From assembly GCF_040581485.1 (NCBI RefSeq), contig NC_090131.1, forward strand, positions 23,758,532-23,822,531: DNA of 64,000 bases, read 5' to 3'. Position 1 is the stretch's first letter; each line of letters starts with the position of its first letter. The position numbers were made by a program, and so were the translations under genes. Shown in pieces: positions 51,909 through 62,107 of the stretch. Source of the stretch: Linepithema humile (taxonomy: Eukaryota > Arthropoda > Insecta > Hymenoptera > Formicidae). Under the pieces are notes generated by a model. It was not told the DNA's origin. It made no database searches and saw only the letters and a program-made list of their open reading frames with translations.

Positions 51909-52812
51909 ATGAACGGAAGCGAAGAACTTATTATCTGTGTGCCCGGTAATTATTTTGACATTTTATATAAGTTAATTATATAAATTTAAACTAAATTTTG
52001 TTAAATTTTTCAATATTTTATAGGTCAAAGATTATGTGTATCTGACAAAGTTAACATAGCCGGACCTGGAACTTATGAGCAGCAAGGTTACATCTATTCA
52101 AAGCTTGCTGGAATTGTAAAATTAATAACAGATGACAAAGTAAGTCCTGCACATTCTTGTATGTAAAATATTGAAACAAATAAATTTTAAATGCACATTG
52201 TTACAGACTCGCACAATTGAAGTACATGGCATAACGGAGCAAAGTATTGTTCCCGCACCAGGGGACATTGTAACAGCTATGGTCACTGTGGTGAATCAAA
52301 GATTTTGTAAATGTAGCATCAAGTGTATAGGTGACATAGTATTGACAAGACCTTACAGGGGAATTTTGAGAAAAGAAGATGTCAGAATTCTGGAAAAAGA
52401 CAGAATAGAAATGTACAAATGTTATCGACCTGGAGATATTATTCTCGCGAGAGTTGTATCCTTTAACTCTATATTTCTTTTGTATGAGACATTTATATGT
52501 CAGGAGTACTTATACAATTTTGTGGTTTCCTATACTTTTCAATAGATGCCAATGACAGAAGCACATACTTACCAATTGAGTACCGCAGAAAATGAATTAG
52601 GAGTAGTTATAGCTCATAGTGAAGAAGGTGAGAATTTTATATCTTTTTATCTTCCCTTTATTTGTTTTATTAATGATTTATTTTATACAGGCCATGTCAT
52701 GGTACCAATTAGCTGGACACAAATGCAGTGCCCAAAATCTTTTAGCAAAGAATTCCGAAAAGTTGCTAAAGTTGTGCCAGAACATGTTGTAGCAGAAACC
52801 AATAGCAAATGA
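51909..52812 (+). CDS. EXOSC1: Exosome complex component CSL4 (EXOSC1)
   Basis: Five coding exons join in phase: 51,909-51,945; 52,024-52,139; 52,207-52,455; 52,546-52,627; 52,691-52,812. They give 201 residues, close to the roughly 195 of human EXOSC1. The protein opens MNGSEELIICVPGQRLC. It contains the amino-terminal segment NIAGPGTYEQQGYIYSKLAG, then the S1 RNA-binding region (from about residue 52, with IVPAPGDIVTAMV and RPGDIILARV). The carboxy-terminal part carries STAENELGVVIAHSEEGHV and VPISWTQMQCPKSFSKEFRK. CSL4 is one of three S1/KH cap subunits of the RNA exosome. It helps thread RNA into the 3'-5' degradation machinery in nucleus and cytoplasm. The intron 3 donor (GTT|GTATCC) is the weakest junction, and it joins ARV to MPMTEAHTYQL. 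The remaining splice sites are canonical. SPT3 follows on the same strand 427 bp later. Confidence 0.95.
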
Positions 52813-52987
52813 ATTACACACAATACATTATTCTTTTTATATATTTTGGACTATCAAACAATTTTGGAAAATCAAACAAAAAGTGGAAAAATATAAGCAT
52901 AATATGATAAATAACATAAGCATAATATGATTAATATAAGCATAATTAATGCTGCTAGAAAATAATCAGTAATTTATTGCAACGACT

Positions 52988-52993
52988 AATAAA
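52988..52993 (+). terminator. Polyadenylation signal AATAAA for EXOSC1
   Basis: A canonical AATAAA lies 176 bp after the EXOSC1 stop codon and upstream of the SPT3 start, followed by a T-rich stretch. Confidence 0.55.
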
Positions 52994-53239
52994 AGTTCGA
53001 CTTCTTCAATTTCAATTAATTTTTTATTTATATTTTTGTTTTATTTAACATTTAAGTGATGATGAACTGTTTATTCATCCTTTTCCATTCCTTTTCCGTC
53101 AGTTTATTGTTAGCGCTTAACAATTGGCAGCACTGGCAGTCTAGATGTAAATATTTATGTGCATGTTGGTGCATACAATTTACTTTTGTTAAAATATTTC
53201 ACAATAATTGTCATTGTCATATAACACAAATAAACGAGA

Positions 53240-54673
53240 ATGGCAGAAGCATCATTTTCAAAGCCGCTAGACACTGAAACATTAAATTACACTGCTGGTG
53301 AGTGCTAATCATAATTTGTGAGGTTAGATATTGATTCACGTGTATATACATAGAATACATAGAAAAAGAAGTATGAAAACAAATAGAGAAAGCACATTTC
53401 TGACATGTTTTAATTATTAAAATTTAATTAATCCAGATAACAAGAATTAATTTCAAATAAACTATATTCTCATTTATTGACTAACTTTACCACAAATTGT
53501 TACATTAATAAAACAACATGGTTCCTTATTGAATATAACTATTGCAGGATTAATGTAACAAAATAAATGCTCACTAAATCTCTAATATTTTTTTAATAGA
53601 AATTCGACAAATGATGCATGGATTTGGCGATAATAGTGAACCATTGCATGAGTCTGCAAAAATCATAGAGGATGTTGTGTTGCAACAAATGAGAACAATT
53701 GTCAGGAAAGCATATGAAATTGCGGATAGGCGAGCTGTTGCAAAAAAGAATAACATCATTAACGGAGAAGATCTTCTCTTTTTATTGCGCAAAGACAAAA
53801 TCAAGCTTCAGCGTCTTGTGAGATATCTTGGTAAATATAATAAAATCTTTGAGTTACACATATTATCCATTATTGCTCTTTATAAATACAATAACACCTT
53901 TTTTCAGAACTTAAGGAACTGGGAAGCTCAGCTCAAAAAATTTTGACGAGTGATATTCCACAAAACATTGTAGATTCTTCTGAAATAGACAGCAAAAAGA
54001 AACTGCCATTTCAGAGTTTCCTGGAACAGATTGACAATACAGGTGAACTTCTTGAAAATTCATCTACTGTGGATGAAATCAAACACCGTCGATCCATTCG
54101 TGCGGACATTGCGACAAGAACAATGGACGAAATACGTTACATGAGATTTAGCAAATCCCGTCGCGTATCCTTTGCGAACAAAAATCGCCACAAATTCAGC
54201 GATTGGATTTGCTTGGACGGTAATGTCTTAATCAACTATATTGTATAATTTATTATTATATAACTATATTTTGTAATTACAGGCGATTATACAATATCAA
54301 AGCAAGCATACACAATCTTAAGTTATCTTGCGTATGAGACAGTTGCTCAAATTGTTGATTTCGCTTTTTTGGTTCGGCAAGATCAAGAAAAAATGCGTAG
54401 CGATGCCATAGATCGGCAACGACTCAATTACATTAATCCGTTCACATACAAACCATATTATCATGCAAAAGTACGTATTATAATTATTGAAAGATGTATA
54501 ACTTTAAATGACAAATTACATATTTTTCTTTGTAGAACTTTGTAACAAAAGCACTGACTCCTTCAGAGATAACTGAAGCCCTTAGGAGATATTGGTCTCC
54601 GCAGTTAGATATAACAGGACCATTCAACAGATGGTCGATGAGAAGACCGCATTTAAAACTCCTTTCCTGTTAA
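53240..54673 (+). CDS. Spt3: SPT3, histone-fold subunit of the SAGA coactivator (SUPT3H orthologue)
   Basis: Five coding exons join in phase: 53,240-53,297; 53,600-53,830; 53,908-54,219; 54,283-54,470; 54,536-54,673. They give 308 residues, against about 317 in human SUPT3H. The start is the ATG of MAEASFSKPLDTETLNYTAE. The first histone fold spans about residues 20-100, with EIRQMMHGFGD, ESAKIIEDVVLQQM and INGEDLLFLLRKDKIKLQRL. A linker follows with FLEQIDNTGELLE and the conserved RTMDEIRYM/SRRVSFANK/KFSDW block. The second histone fold contains LSYLAYETVAQIVDFAFLVR. The carboxy terminus ends LTPSEITEALRRYW and then KLLSC. SPT3 carries two histone folds that pair with each other and deliver TBP to promoters as part of nuclear SAGA. 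All introns are short (61-302 bp). Codon use is AT-leaning, as in its neighbours. Confidence 0.95.
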
Positions 54674-55269
54674 ATCTAAAGAAAAAGGTAAGAAGCTCAA
54701 TATAATGTCAATCATTAAAAAATTTCAATGAAAAAAAATCTTCGTAAAATATTACTGTTGCACAATCATAATTATCTAGTTACAAAAAACTTGGGGAATA
54801 ATACATCACACATACAATTTTAAAATTGACTCGTATTTATTGACATTTTCTTGATCTCTTGGACACGTTTCTCACTTCCCTAATCGTGATTTTACACGAG
54901 ACCATTAATTTTTTATTATATTACAAAACTGATTGTGAGTAAAATTGTCATGTATCGATAATTTCTGAGATCATTCTTCCATATAATAATTATAATATCC
55001 TCTGTACATTTCACATTTTGTAGTATCCCTGATTGCTTTTCAAAGATAAAAGACAAATGATTCGAGTCACCACTTCTCAACTACCAGTAATACGTTGGCA
55101 TTCATTGTATTTACCATAAAATATTTGGATTTCTTTTTCTTTTACACAAATTATCAATACTTTGCGAGTTTCATACAGTGAATAAGATAATATCTACAAG
55201 ATCTTTCATTAATATCATTAGCAACTATCCGTTTTAGGAATTTACACAAATGCTAATCTTGTTTTTATA
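54674..55269. other. Convergent 3' intergenic region between SPT3 and WDR91
   Basis: Nearly 600 bp separate the two stop codons of genes transcribed toward each other. It is AT-rich, with no open frame of note. A minus-strand AATAAA at 54,836-54,841 is a candidate WDR91 polyadenylation signal. No canonical plus-strand AATAAA was seen for SPT3, which may use a variant hexamer. Overlapping 3' UTRs are possible. Confidence 0.6.
54836..54841 (-). terminator. Candidate polyadenylation signal for WDR91
   Basis: A minus-strand AATAAA lies about 430 bp beyond the WDR91 stop codon. Nearer variants could be used instead. Confidence 0.4.
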
Positions 55270-58200
55270 TCATGGTGAGAGTAGCGTCGAGACTCGCACT
55301 TTTCCTTCCGCACCCCCGGTTATGCAAATTCCCGATTGATTGGCACTCGACCAGTCGCAACACAAAGTACCCTTGTGTCCACCTAACTCCAAACTCTTTC
55401 CTTGTGAGCCTGGTGGCACCTAGTCAAACAGAAACATCACACATATCAGCATAAGTTATAAAAATCCACATATTTTTGTGTTACTGTATAAAACAATCTA
55501 TACCTTATATATTTTTCCTCCCGCCTGAGTGCAGAGTAGCATATAATTTCCGCTCTGATCAAAAGTGAACAGTTTTCCGTGAACAGGGTTTTTCTCGATG
55601 TCAATTTTGGTCTCCCACACTACATTTTTCGGGTGATTCAGGTTTCTTTTGATTAAATTACCGTCTTCGCTTTGCGTACATAAGTTTGTAAAGTCGTTTG
55701 TTAACTCTATATCGATTATCGGGCTAGAGTGCCAGTCGGAAATGTCTAATACCTCGTATCGCCTCAGATCATATACCAATGTATTACCATTAGACAGTCC
55801 TGCGATAAGTAATTGGCCGTTATGATTAAACGTGGAACATAAAACGGTGGCACACTCATCCAGCGGCAATGTTCTTTCAAGTTTTTTCGTTTTAATGTCG
55901 TACAGTAACAGTTTGCCCTCGTTGGCATCCGACACGGAACAAATGAACGTCGATTCCATTGGATTGCAAAGCAAATTGACGATTCGCGAATTCTCGTGCT
56001 GGATATCCCAGAGTGTCTTGCAGTCTCGAGTGTCGTTCAGCTGGATCAAACCGTTGCTGTCGCCGTGCAAAAAATAGCGTTCGTTTTTTGATACCCAGTC
56101 CAACGAAGTAATAGCTTTATTGGAATTTGTCGTGCCGGAAGTGAATGTCCTAACAGTCCTGATAAAATGTTAATAGTAAGAAATACGTGTCAATGCTGTA
56201 TCTGTAGAGAAAATTATGTAAACGTGTTATTACTGTGGTGAAGGAATCGGTGTCCATATTTTGATGATACCGTCGGCGTCTCCCGTCGCGACGTAGGATC
56301 CACTACTGTTACTCTTACATTGAATTATGGAGGTTTTATGCTCGGTATATTCCTCCTATAAACATTATACACGAATAATTAGAATTAAGTAGCAATAGAA
56401 ATTTCTCAGGTTTAGTAATGATTTGTCACCTGACTTAGAAGGATATAACTGGAGTCCATCTTTTCCTTAGTTTTCCTCTCGACAGTAGTATCTATAGAAG
56501 AGTCTCTTTTCCTAGAACTACTTAATCTTGAATCACAGCTGATGCTCCTCTTGGCGGAGACTGCCTCAGACTTGCTGACCGAATTCATCCGTCCTTTCAC
56601 GTTTGTCCGCTTCGTCGAGATCGTTTCAGATTCCGCAACTCTTTTTGCGTTTGTTGCAGATTTTCTACTTAAAATTGGACTGGACCCGCCGCCTATGTTT
56701 CTTATGAGATTCCTCAGGGTCTTAGGATTTTCCAGTAATGGCGATTCTCTGTTATTTAAGTATCATTAAGCATGTTAGATTATAGATCATTATTTTTTAT
56801 AGTATAATCGACGTGAACGTACTGAGCAATAATGTAAAAATCGTCCATAATTGGGGGATGTTGAGGTGTTGGGCCCGGATTTACATCCAATACATTTTCT
56901 ATCCTAACAGATTCGCATAACCGTTGCTTTAGCATTTCATTCTCCTCTTGTAATCGTTTTAACTTATTTGTGTCCTCGTCCATCGTGAGTAATGTCGGCA
57001 CTGGCATACACTATAAAATAATAGAGTACATTAAATTTTGTAGTATTATATTTTATACCATAAGCATAACTTATCTTCATTATATGAAAACATAACAAAT
57101 TAATATTATAAAATACTCATTTAAAGACACATTGGAATAATGTGTGTATTTATTTTGATTGATTTTTTAAACGATATATTTTTATAACGAAAATAATATT
57201 TCTACTTTGAACACATATGCAATAAACTTAGGTATCTTTTTACCTACTTGAAAAATTGTTGCTAGGAAATTATGTAAGGACATCAATATAGTATCGTGCC
57301 ACTGCTTACTAAAATAAACGGAATAAGTTGGATTGTCTTCAGGATTTTTAATAAAGGGGAGTGCTGTAATATAGCAAAACATACAAATTATAATTTTATA
57401 AAACCGTGATATCGTAAAAGACCTTGCAGAATTCTTTTGGAAAATGGCTTTCGGTTAAATTTTCTGAAAATTTGCAATATGATAGTTCTTCATGTGTAGA
57501 TCAAAAGTGTCAATGGGTGCAAAGTCTGAAAAATTATAGTTTTTGAGTTATATCCGTTCGAAGTTGGTGTTTTTCCGCACTATCGCTCGAGACTCAATGG
57601 CCGAGTCACCGATCACGCGCGTGACGCTGTGCTTCAGGAGCATCGCCACATCATAATGCAATATGCCTCATACTGCTGTAAAATGCCCAAAATACCAACT
57701 TCAAACGGCTGTAACTCAAAAGCTATAATTTTTCAGATTTTGCGCCCATTGATACTTTTGATCTACATATCAAGAACCATCACATTGCAAATTTTTAGAA
57801 AATTTAACCGAAAGCCATTTTCCATAAGGATTCTGCGGGGTCCTTTGTGAATGAATATGAAACATACCAAACCATTCTTTCCATTCTGAGTGGCCCTGCA
57901 ATTCCGGCGCCATTTTAGTAAAAAATTCCAGAATCCTATCTTGCTTGCCATTCATGGATGCATTCACCAAATACATTTTTAACACAGAGTTCTCTAATTT
58001 CCTGATTGCAAGAGTAAAACAACTGTCTAATCGACTAAATATTCTAGTATCGAAGTGTCCCCATAGTTCTCTCAATGAGGTCAAATCATAATTGTGTATG
58101 TATTGGACTAATTGATCAACCATTTTATCTACCTGTTAAATATTATCAAACAGAACAATTTTTTAGTCAATTATATATTATAACAATTGAGCGTTGCAGA

Positions 58201-58606
58201 ATACTTTTAAACTATTATGCTAGCTTAACATAAATATTCCTAAGCATAAATATATACACAATTAATAGTAAGGTCTTTGTTAATATATAAAATAACATAT
58301 CTTTTTGCATAAAAAACATATAAACATACAAAGCATATCATATGCATAATGAAGCGAACATGACTGATAAACAGTGATGTAAAACCGACAGAAACATATT
58401 ACGCGATTATCTTGAACCTTGACTCATTTTAACAAGCGATATCCTTATCGTTATATTGTTTATTTTTATTTTGCAATTTTTCTCACCCTAAATCCCTTTT
58501 CCTTATCCGCCTTCAAGTCATTGTCGAAGACTTTCAGTGTCTGAGTTAAACCCCTGAAGATCAAATAATCCTTGACCAATTCATCCACATACTGCACGTG
58601 AGACAT
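55270..58606 (-). CDS. WDR91: WD repeat-containing protein 91 (WDR91)
   Basis: Eight coding exons on minus join in phase: 58,487-58,606; 57,868-58,132; 57,248-57,363; 56,823-57,010; 56,430-56,748; 56,234-56,355; 55,504-56,158; 55,270-55,419. They give 644 residues (human about 747, with a longer disordered middle). The start is the first ATG, MSHVQYVDELVKDYLIFRG. The LisH-like/helical amino-terminal region includes ADKEKGFRVDKMVDQL, PELQGHSEWKEWF and YFSKQWHDTILMSLHNFL. A coiled coil lies at about residues 178-198 (TNKLKRLQEENEMLKQRL), then a Ser/Lys-rich linker. The WD40 propeller runs from about residue 337 (EEYTEHKTSI, GDADGIIKIW) to the end (GGHKGTLCCDW). WDR91 works with WDR81 and Rab7 on endosomes to lower PI3P made by the Beclin1/Vps34 complex, allowing early-to-late endosome conversion. 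Intron 2 is almost filled by a MITE, and three inverted-repeat elements lie just upstream. Confidence 0.96.
57421..57844. mobile_element. Long-TIR MITE (about 424 bp) in WDR91 intron 2
   Basis: The arms of about 150 bp at 57,421-57,570 and 57,693-57,844 are inverted copies at roughly 85-90 percent identity. They share GGAAAATGGCTTTCGGTTAA and AGATCAAAAGT near their outer parts. The centre is CpG-richer (TCACGCGCGTGA at about 57,615). It takes up most of the 504-bp intron and ends about 23 bp from the intron 2 donor. There is no coding capacity. The superfamily is not assigned. Confidence 0.8.
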
Positions 58607-58667
58607 TTTCCCTCCAAAATACCAGCCGTTTTCGCCAAGTACCCACAACTGTATGTTGTCATCCTTC

Positions 58668-58677
58668 AGCCATCTTG
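58668..58677 (-). promoter_or_regulatory. YY1/Pho-like AAGATGGCTG motif 5' of WDR91
   Basis: AAGATGGCTG on the minus strand lies about 65 bp upstream of the WDR91 start codon. It resembles the YY1/Pho site found at transcription starts of many housekeeping genes. It also contains an upstream ATG opening a four-codon frame (M-A-E-G), which could dampen initiation if transcribed. Confidence 0.4.
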
Positions 58678-58699
58678 GCTTCCAACTACTTCCAACTGA

Positions 58700-58866
58700 A
58701 GGCCATCACACACAAAATGACATAACTGCATATGCATAGCATAAGACCGTTTCGACCAATGAACATCTAGCATAAAGGCACCATATTGATTTACATAGCA
58801 TGCTCATTGGTCGAGAAGGTCTTATGCTATGCATATGCAGTTATGTCATTTTGTGTGTGATGGCCT
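58700..58866. mobile_element. MITE of 167 bp with AGGCCATCACACAC ends and TGA duplication
   Basis: The outermost 49 bp of each arm are perfectly inverted, and pairing continues imperfectly to about 75 bp (both arms contain CGACCAATGA). TGA flanks both ends (58,697-58,699 and 58,867-58,869). A 3-bp duplication with GGCC-containing ends suggests a PIF/Harbinger-like family, by inference. It lies under 100 bp upstream of the WDR91 start codon. Confidence 0.85.
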
Positions 58867-58874
58867 TGAAGCTG

Positions 58875-58898
58875 CGTAAAGCGCAAATGCGCTTTACG
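58875..58898. repeat. Perfect 24-bp hairpin
   Basis: CGTAAAGCGC and its exact complement surround AAAT. It lies between two mobile elements and is probably a remnant. Confidence 0.7.
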
Positions 58899-58930
58899 GA
58901 ACGCAACCTGAAAGTGCTACCTAGTGCTAC

Positions 58931-59596
58931 CTGAGAGAAGACTGAGAGTGGACATGCCCGCATTTTACGTGTTTTCGTGGGTTAGCGCCTCTATGTGCAC
59001 AAAACATGCACATTGAACTACGTAGCCAATGTCCACGAATCCCGTAGGCAATGTCTACGATCTTTTGGGTCTCTTCCGTGCTACGTCCACGACTTTTTGG
59101 TTTCGATATGTGCTATATCTACAAAGTGTCGGTAATGCATACTTGTAAAACATGATTATGTATATTATACATGATTATGTATATTATACATGATTATGTA
59201 TATTATACATAATCATGTTTTACAAGTATGCATTACCGACACTTTGTAGATATAGCACATATCGAAACCAAAAAGTCGTGGACGTAGCACGGAAGAGACC
59301 CAAAAGATCGTAGACATTGCCTACGGGATTCGTGGACATTGGCTACGTAGTTCAATGTGCATGTTTTGTGCACATAGAGGCGCTAACCCACGAAAACACG
59401 TAAAATGCGGGCATGTCCACTCTCATGGCCGGAGCACAGACTTTTGCATAAAGCATAACGCATAAGCATAAGGAAATTGATTGGTCCATTTCCTTATGCA
59501 TTTGCTTATGCTTATATATAGACCAATCAATTTCCTTATGCTTATGCATTACGCATTATGTAAAAGCTTGTGCTCTCGGCTTCAGTCTTCTCTCTG
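58931..59596. mobile_element. Near-perfect palindromic element (about 507 bp before a nested insertion)
   Basis: The left arm begins CTGAGAGAAGACTGAGAGTG and the right arm ends with the complement of CAGAGAGAAGACTGA. Read base by base, the arms are identical for more than 200 bp from 58,944 inward. They meet in a core of three tandem units containing ATGATTATGTATATTATAC. GTGCTAC flanks both sides (58,924-58,930 and 59,597-59,603), as a target duplication would. The right arm is interrupted by another MITE at 59,426-59,581. Removing it with one TCA copy restores arm symmetry. There is no coding capacity. The superfamily is uncertain. Confidence 0.88.
59426..59581. mobile_element. MITE of 156 bp nested in the palindrome's right arm
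   Basis: The inverted ends are TGGCCGGAGCACAGAC and the complement of AGCCGAGAGCACAAGC, continuing inward through GCATAAGCATAAGGAAATTG for about 60 bp. TCA is duplicated at 59,423-59,425 and 59,582-59,584. With its GGCC-type ends and 3-bp duplication it looks like a relative of the MITE at 58,700-58,866. An open frame reading Lys/His/Met repeats here is an artefact of the repeat. Confidence 0.85.
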
Positions 59597-59603
59597 GTGC
59601 TAC

Positions 59604-62107
59604 ATTCGTCCATGCAGGATTGCCAACAAAAAAGCATGCAAACTTTGATCGATCAGCTGTTCGCTCGAGTAATCGATTGTTGATGAAAAGCGAGATGACT
59701 TTTGTTGATTTGAACTTCAGAGAAGTTCAAGATTTACAGTATCTTCTAACAGAGTGTCTCTAAAATCATTTAAGTAACAATTGTTTGAAATAATTCATCA
59801 AGCAACTATTTCAAAAAATTACCAAGCATTATTTTTAGAAGAAGAGGCTTAATTACAAGTAAGAAGCTCAAATATCATAAATATTAGATAATCGAAATTA
59901 TTAAGCAAGAAAAATAAGGAATAACAACAAATAAATATGAATATTAACCTTACTTAAACGTTTATTTGTACGTAAATTCGATAATTCGATAATTACAATA
60001 ATATAATTAAATATCTTATTATCAATAAATTTATACACTTAGCTCTCATAATTTAATGCGAATTTTCAACGAGTAGTAAAATTGCGAAGACGTCATATAT
60101 TCATCAAGCCGTCCACTTTTGTTTTAACATAGAACAAAAATAATATTCCTGCCAAGTAGCGACGATTAAAGGTGAAACTTTATCACACGCAGGAATCTTT
60201 GCCACACATCCACCATAAAATTTTAATAACTAATTTGTTTCATCTTTAAAAAGGCACGAGTGTTTTTTTTTTTTTTCGCAGAAATTGGAATTCTCCCGTC
60301 AGAGATCAATCCCCCCCCCCCCATTATTACATCATATAATGACACATCTAAAACATTTAAGAAAAAAGATTTTTAAAATGATAAGAAATTATTCTATAAA
60401 ATTAATAATTTCTAATTTTTATAATTTGTGATTAGCTTAAAGATCTTTTATTGTCTCAAGATTTTAAAACTAATCTTTAATTTTAAAATTAGCATTCCGC
60501 TTTTATAGAATCAATTTCTGTCAATTTTTTAAAATATGAAATTTTTAATATATATGTATATAGATAATGAAAGACTGTATTGGGGGGATTAGCAATTATT
60601 ACGTAAATTAAACATTTTTACACAAGAAAGATATATTACTATAGCTTTCTTTCAATCCTGTTCTCCAACGAGAGAATCATTACAGAAATTATAGAATAAT
60701 TTGTTGCAAAGAAAGGATTAAAATTCGCTTACCGAGGAAATTGATTATTTTTTTAAATTCACATCGCGAGATATATATATAAAAGTCAACTTAGTGCGGA
60801 AAATCACATCACGATAAACTACAAAATATACAAAATACGAATTTCCTTATGTTTATTGTCAATAGACACTACACTACGAAAAATAAGTCGCGAGATGTAT
60901 ATCTGGCCCGCGAGCATTTGGCAAGAGAGCGTTTGCGGAGTAGCAATATTTTCTTCGTTCGATGTACTCATGTGATAAAAATAGTATTTCGCATTCCATC
61001 GTATCAATAGGTATAGACTATCACTGGAGATATCGCGAAAACGGAAATTTAATACCGTAGATTCGAAAATCACTACAACTCGCCAATAACATCGTGGGAT
61101 ATCTAATAATACATAATATTACATATATAGAAATATTAAATTTCCTCTCTTTCTCTTATCTTACATATTCACATTTAAATAATTATTACATAAGTATTCG
61201 TAATTTAAAATTCTGTAAAATCAAAGTTATAAGTTATATTCTAAAAGATCAATTTTCTTATTTTTAAATTCACAAATTGCGAAATAAAATAGAGCCATTG
61301 ATATTCCACAATACTATTGGCGCGACTTTCCGTGAAAACTTCTTTCAAAATCACTTGTTTAGCGCCTGACGAAACGCGTTCTGAATACATTTGTGCGTAT
61401 AGTTTCGAACAAATTTGTTTCGATACTTTCGTTGAATTGTGCACAATCGTTTTACACGCGAAATTCGATCGACTCATTGTCTAGAACTCTTCAGGCAAAT
61501 GATCGTGTATTATCACCGACCGTGATGACGGACGCACGCGATCGGATCTCCAGTTTCACAAAATCACTATCCGCATTTTTGCGCGTCTCAGAAATATATA
61601 CATTTGAAAGAGTCGCGTTTGTTCGATGCGATTTCAGCGATAGACGGACGTGTAGTAGCGTACGGTGCTTCAAAAATTTCACTGTCGAAATGATCGAGAT
61701 CGTCTTTATGTCGATGGAAGAGAATCGGAATTAAAATTGGATTAGCGAATTGGCATAGCAAGTTAGCTAATTAGAAGCAACTGAAGTTATTAATAAGACT
61801 TCACTGAAATCCATCCACAAACTTAATCTTGAAAAACGTCGAACATTCTAAAATCACTCGTCTATCGAATAGATTTCAGGCGCGGAGACGCGTAAAGACG
61901 ATCCCGTGACGACGATTGTTCGTCGAGCCGCGAAGCTTGATTGCGTGCGTGTTGCAAGATGATTAGTGTTTATTCTCGTATGTTGCGTAAGCCAGCGTAC
62001 GATTAATTTTTTTTTTTTTTTTTTTTTTAAGACCGAATAAACGCACGTGTGATTCGCGAAACGAGCGAGCGCTCGATCGGGATGTAGTTTCTTCGAAAGA
62101 AATGCAT
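59604..62107. other. Intergenic between WDR91 and the potassium channel; no gene recognised
   Basis: This 2.5-kb stretch is mostly AT-rich, with a T run at 60,267-60,280, a 12-base C run at 60,311-60,322 and a GGGGGGATT near 60,583 that mirrors AATCCCCCC at the C run. The last roughly 150 bp before 62,108 should be the channel's 3' UTR, including a long minus-strand A run at 62,009-62,029. A minus-strand AATAAA at 61,969-61,974 is a candidate polyadenylation signal. Open frames near 61,240-61,740 show no recognisable family. Confidence 0.55.
60311..60322. repeat. Homopolymer C run (12)
   Basis: Twelve consecutive C residues, prone to sequencing and assembly length error. Confidence 0.9.

Noticed and set aside
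58607..58648. WDR91 start 14 codons earlier
   Set aside because: The codon there is TTG. The first in-frame ATG is at 58,606, although the open extension is noted as a finding.
59352..59549. 65-codon minus-strand frame with His/Lys/Met repeats
   Set aside because: It lies inside the nested MITE and palindrome arm and simply reads the GCATAAG-type repeat.
61241..61734. Opposed open frames of 78 and 113 codons downstream of the channel gene
   Set aside because: No family resemblance and overlapping on both strands. More likely 3' flanking DNA.
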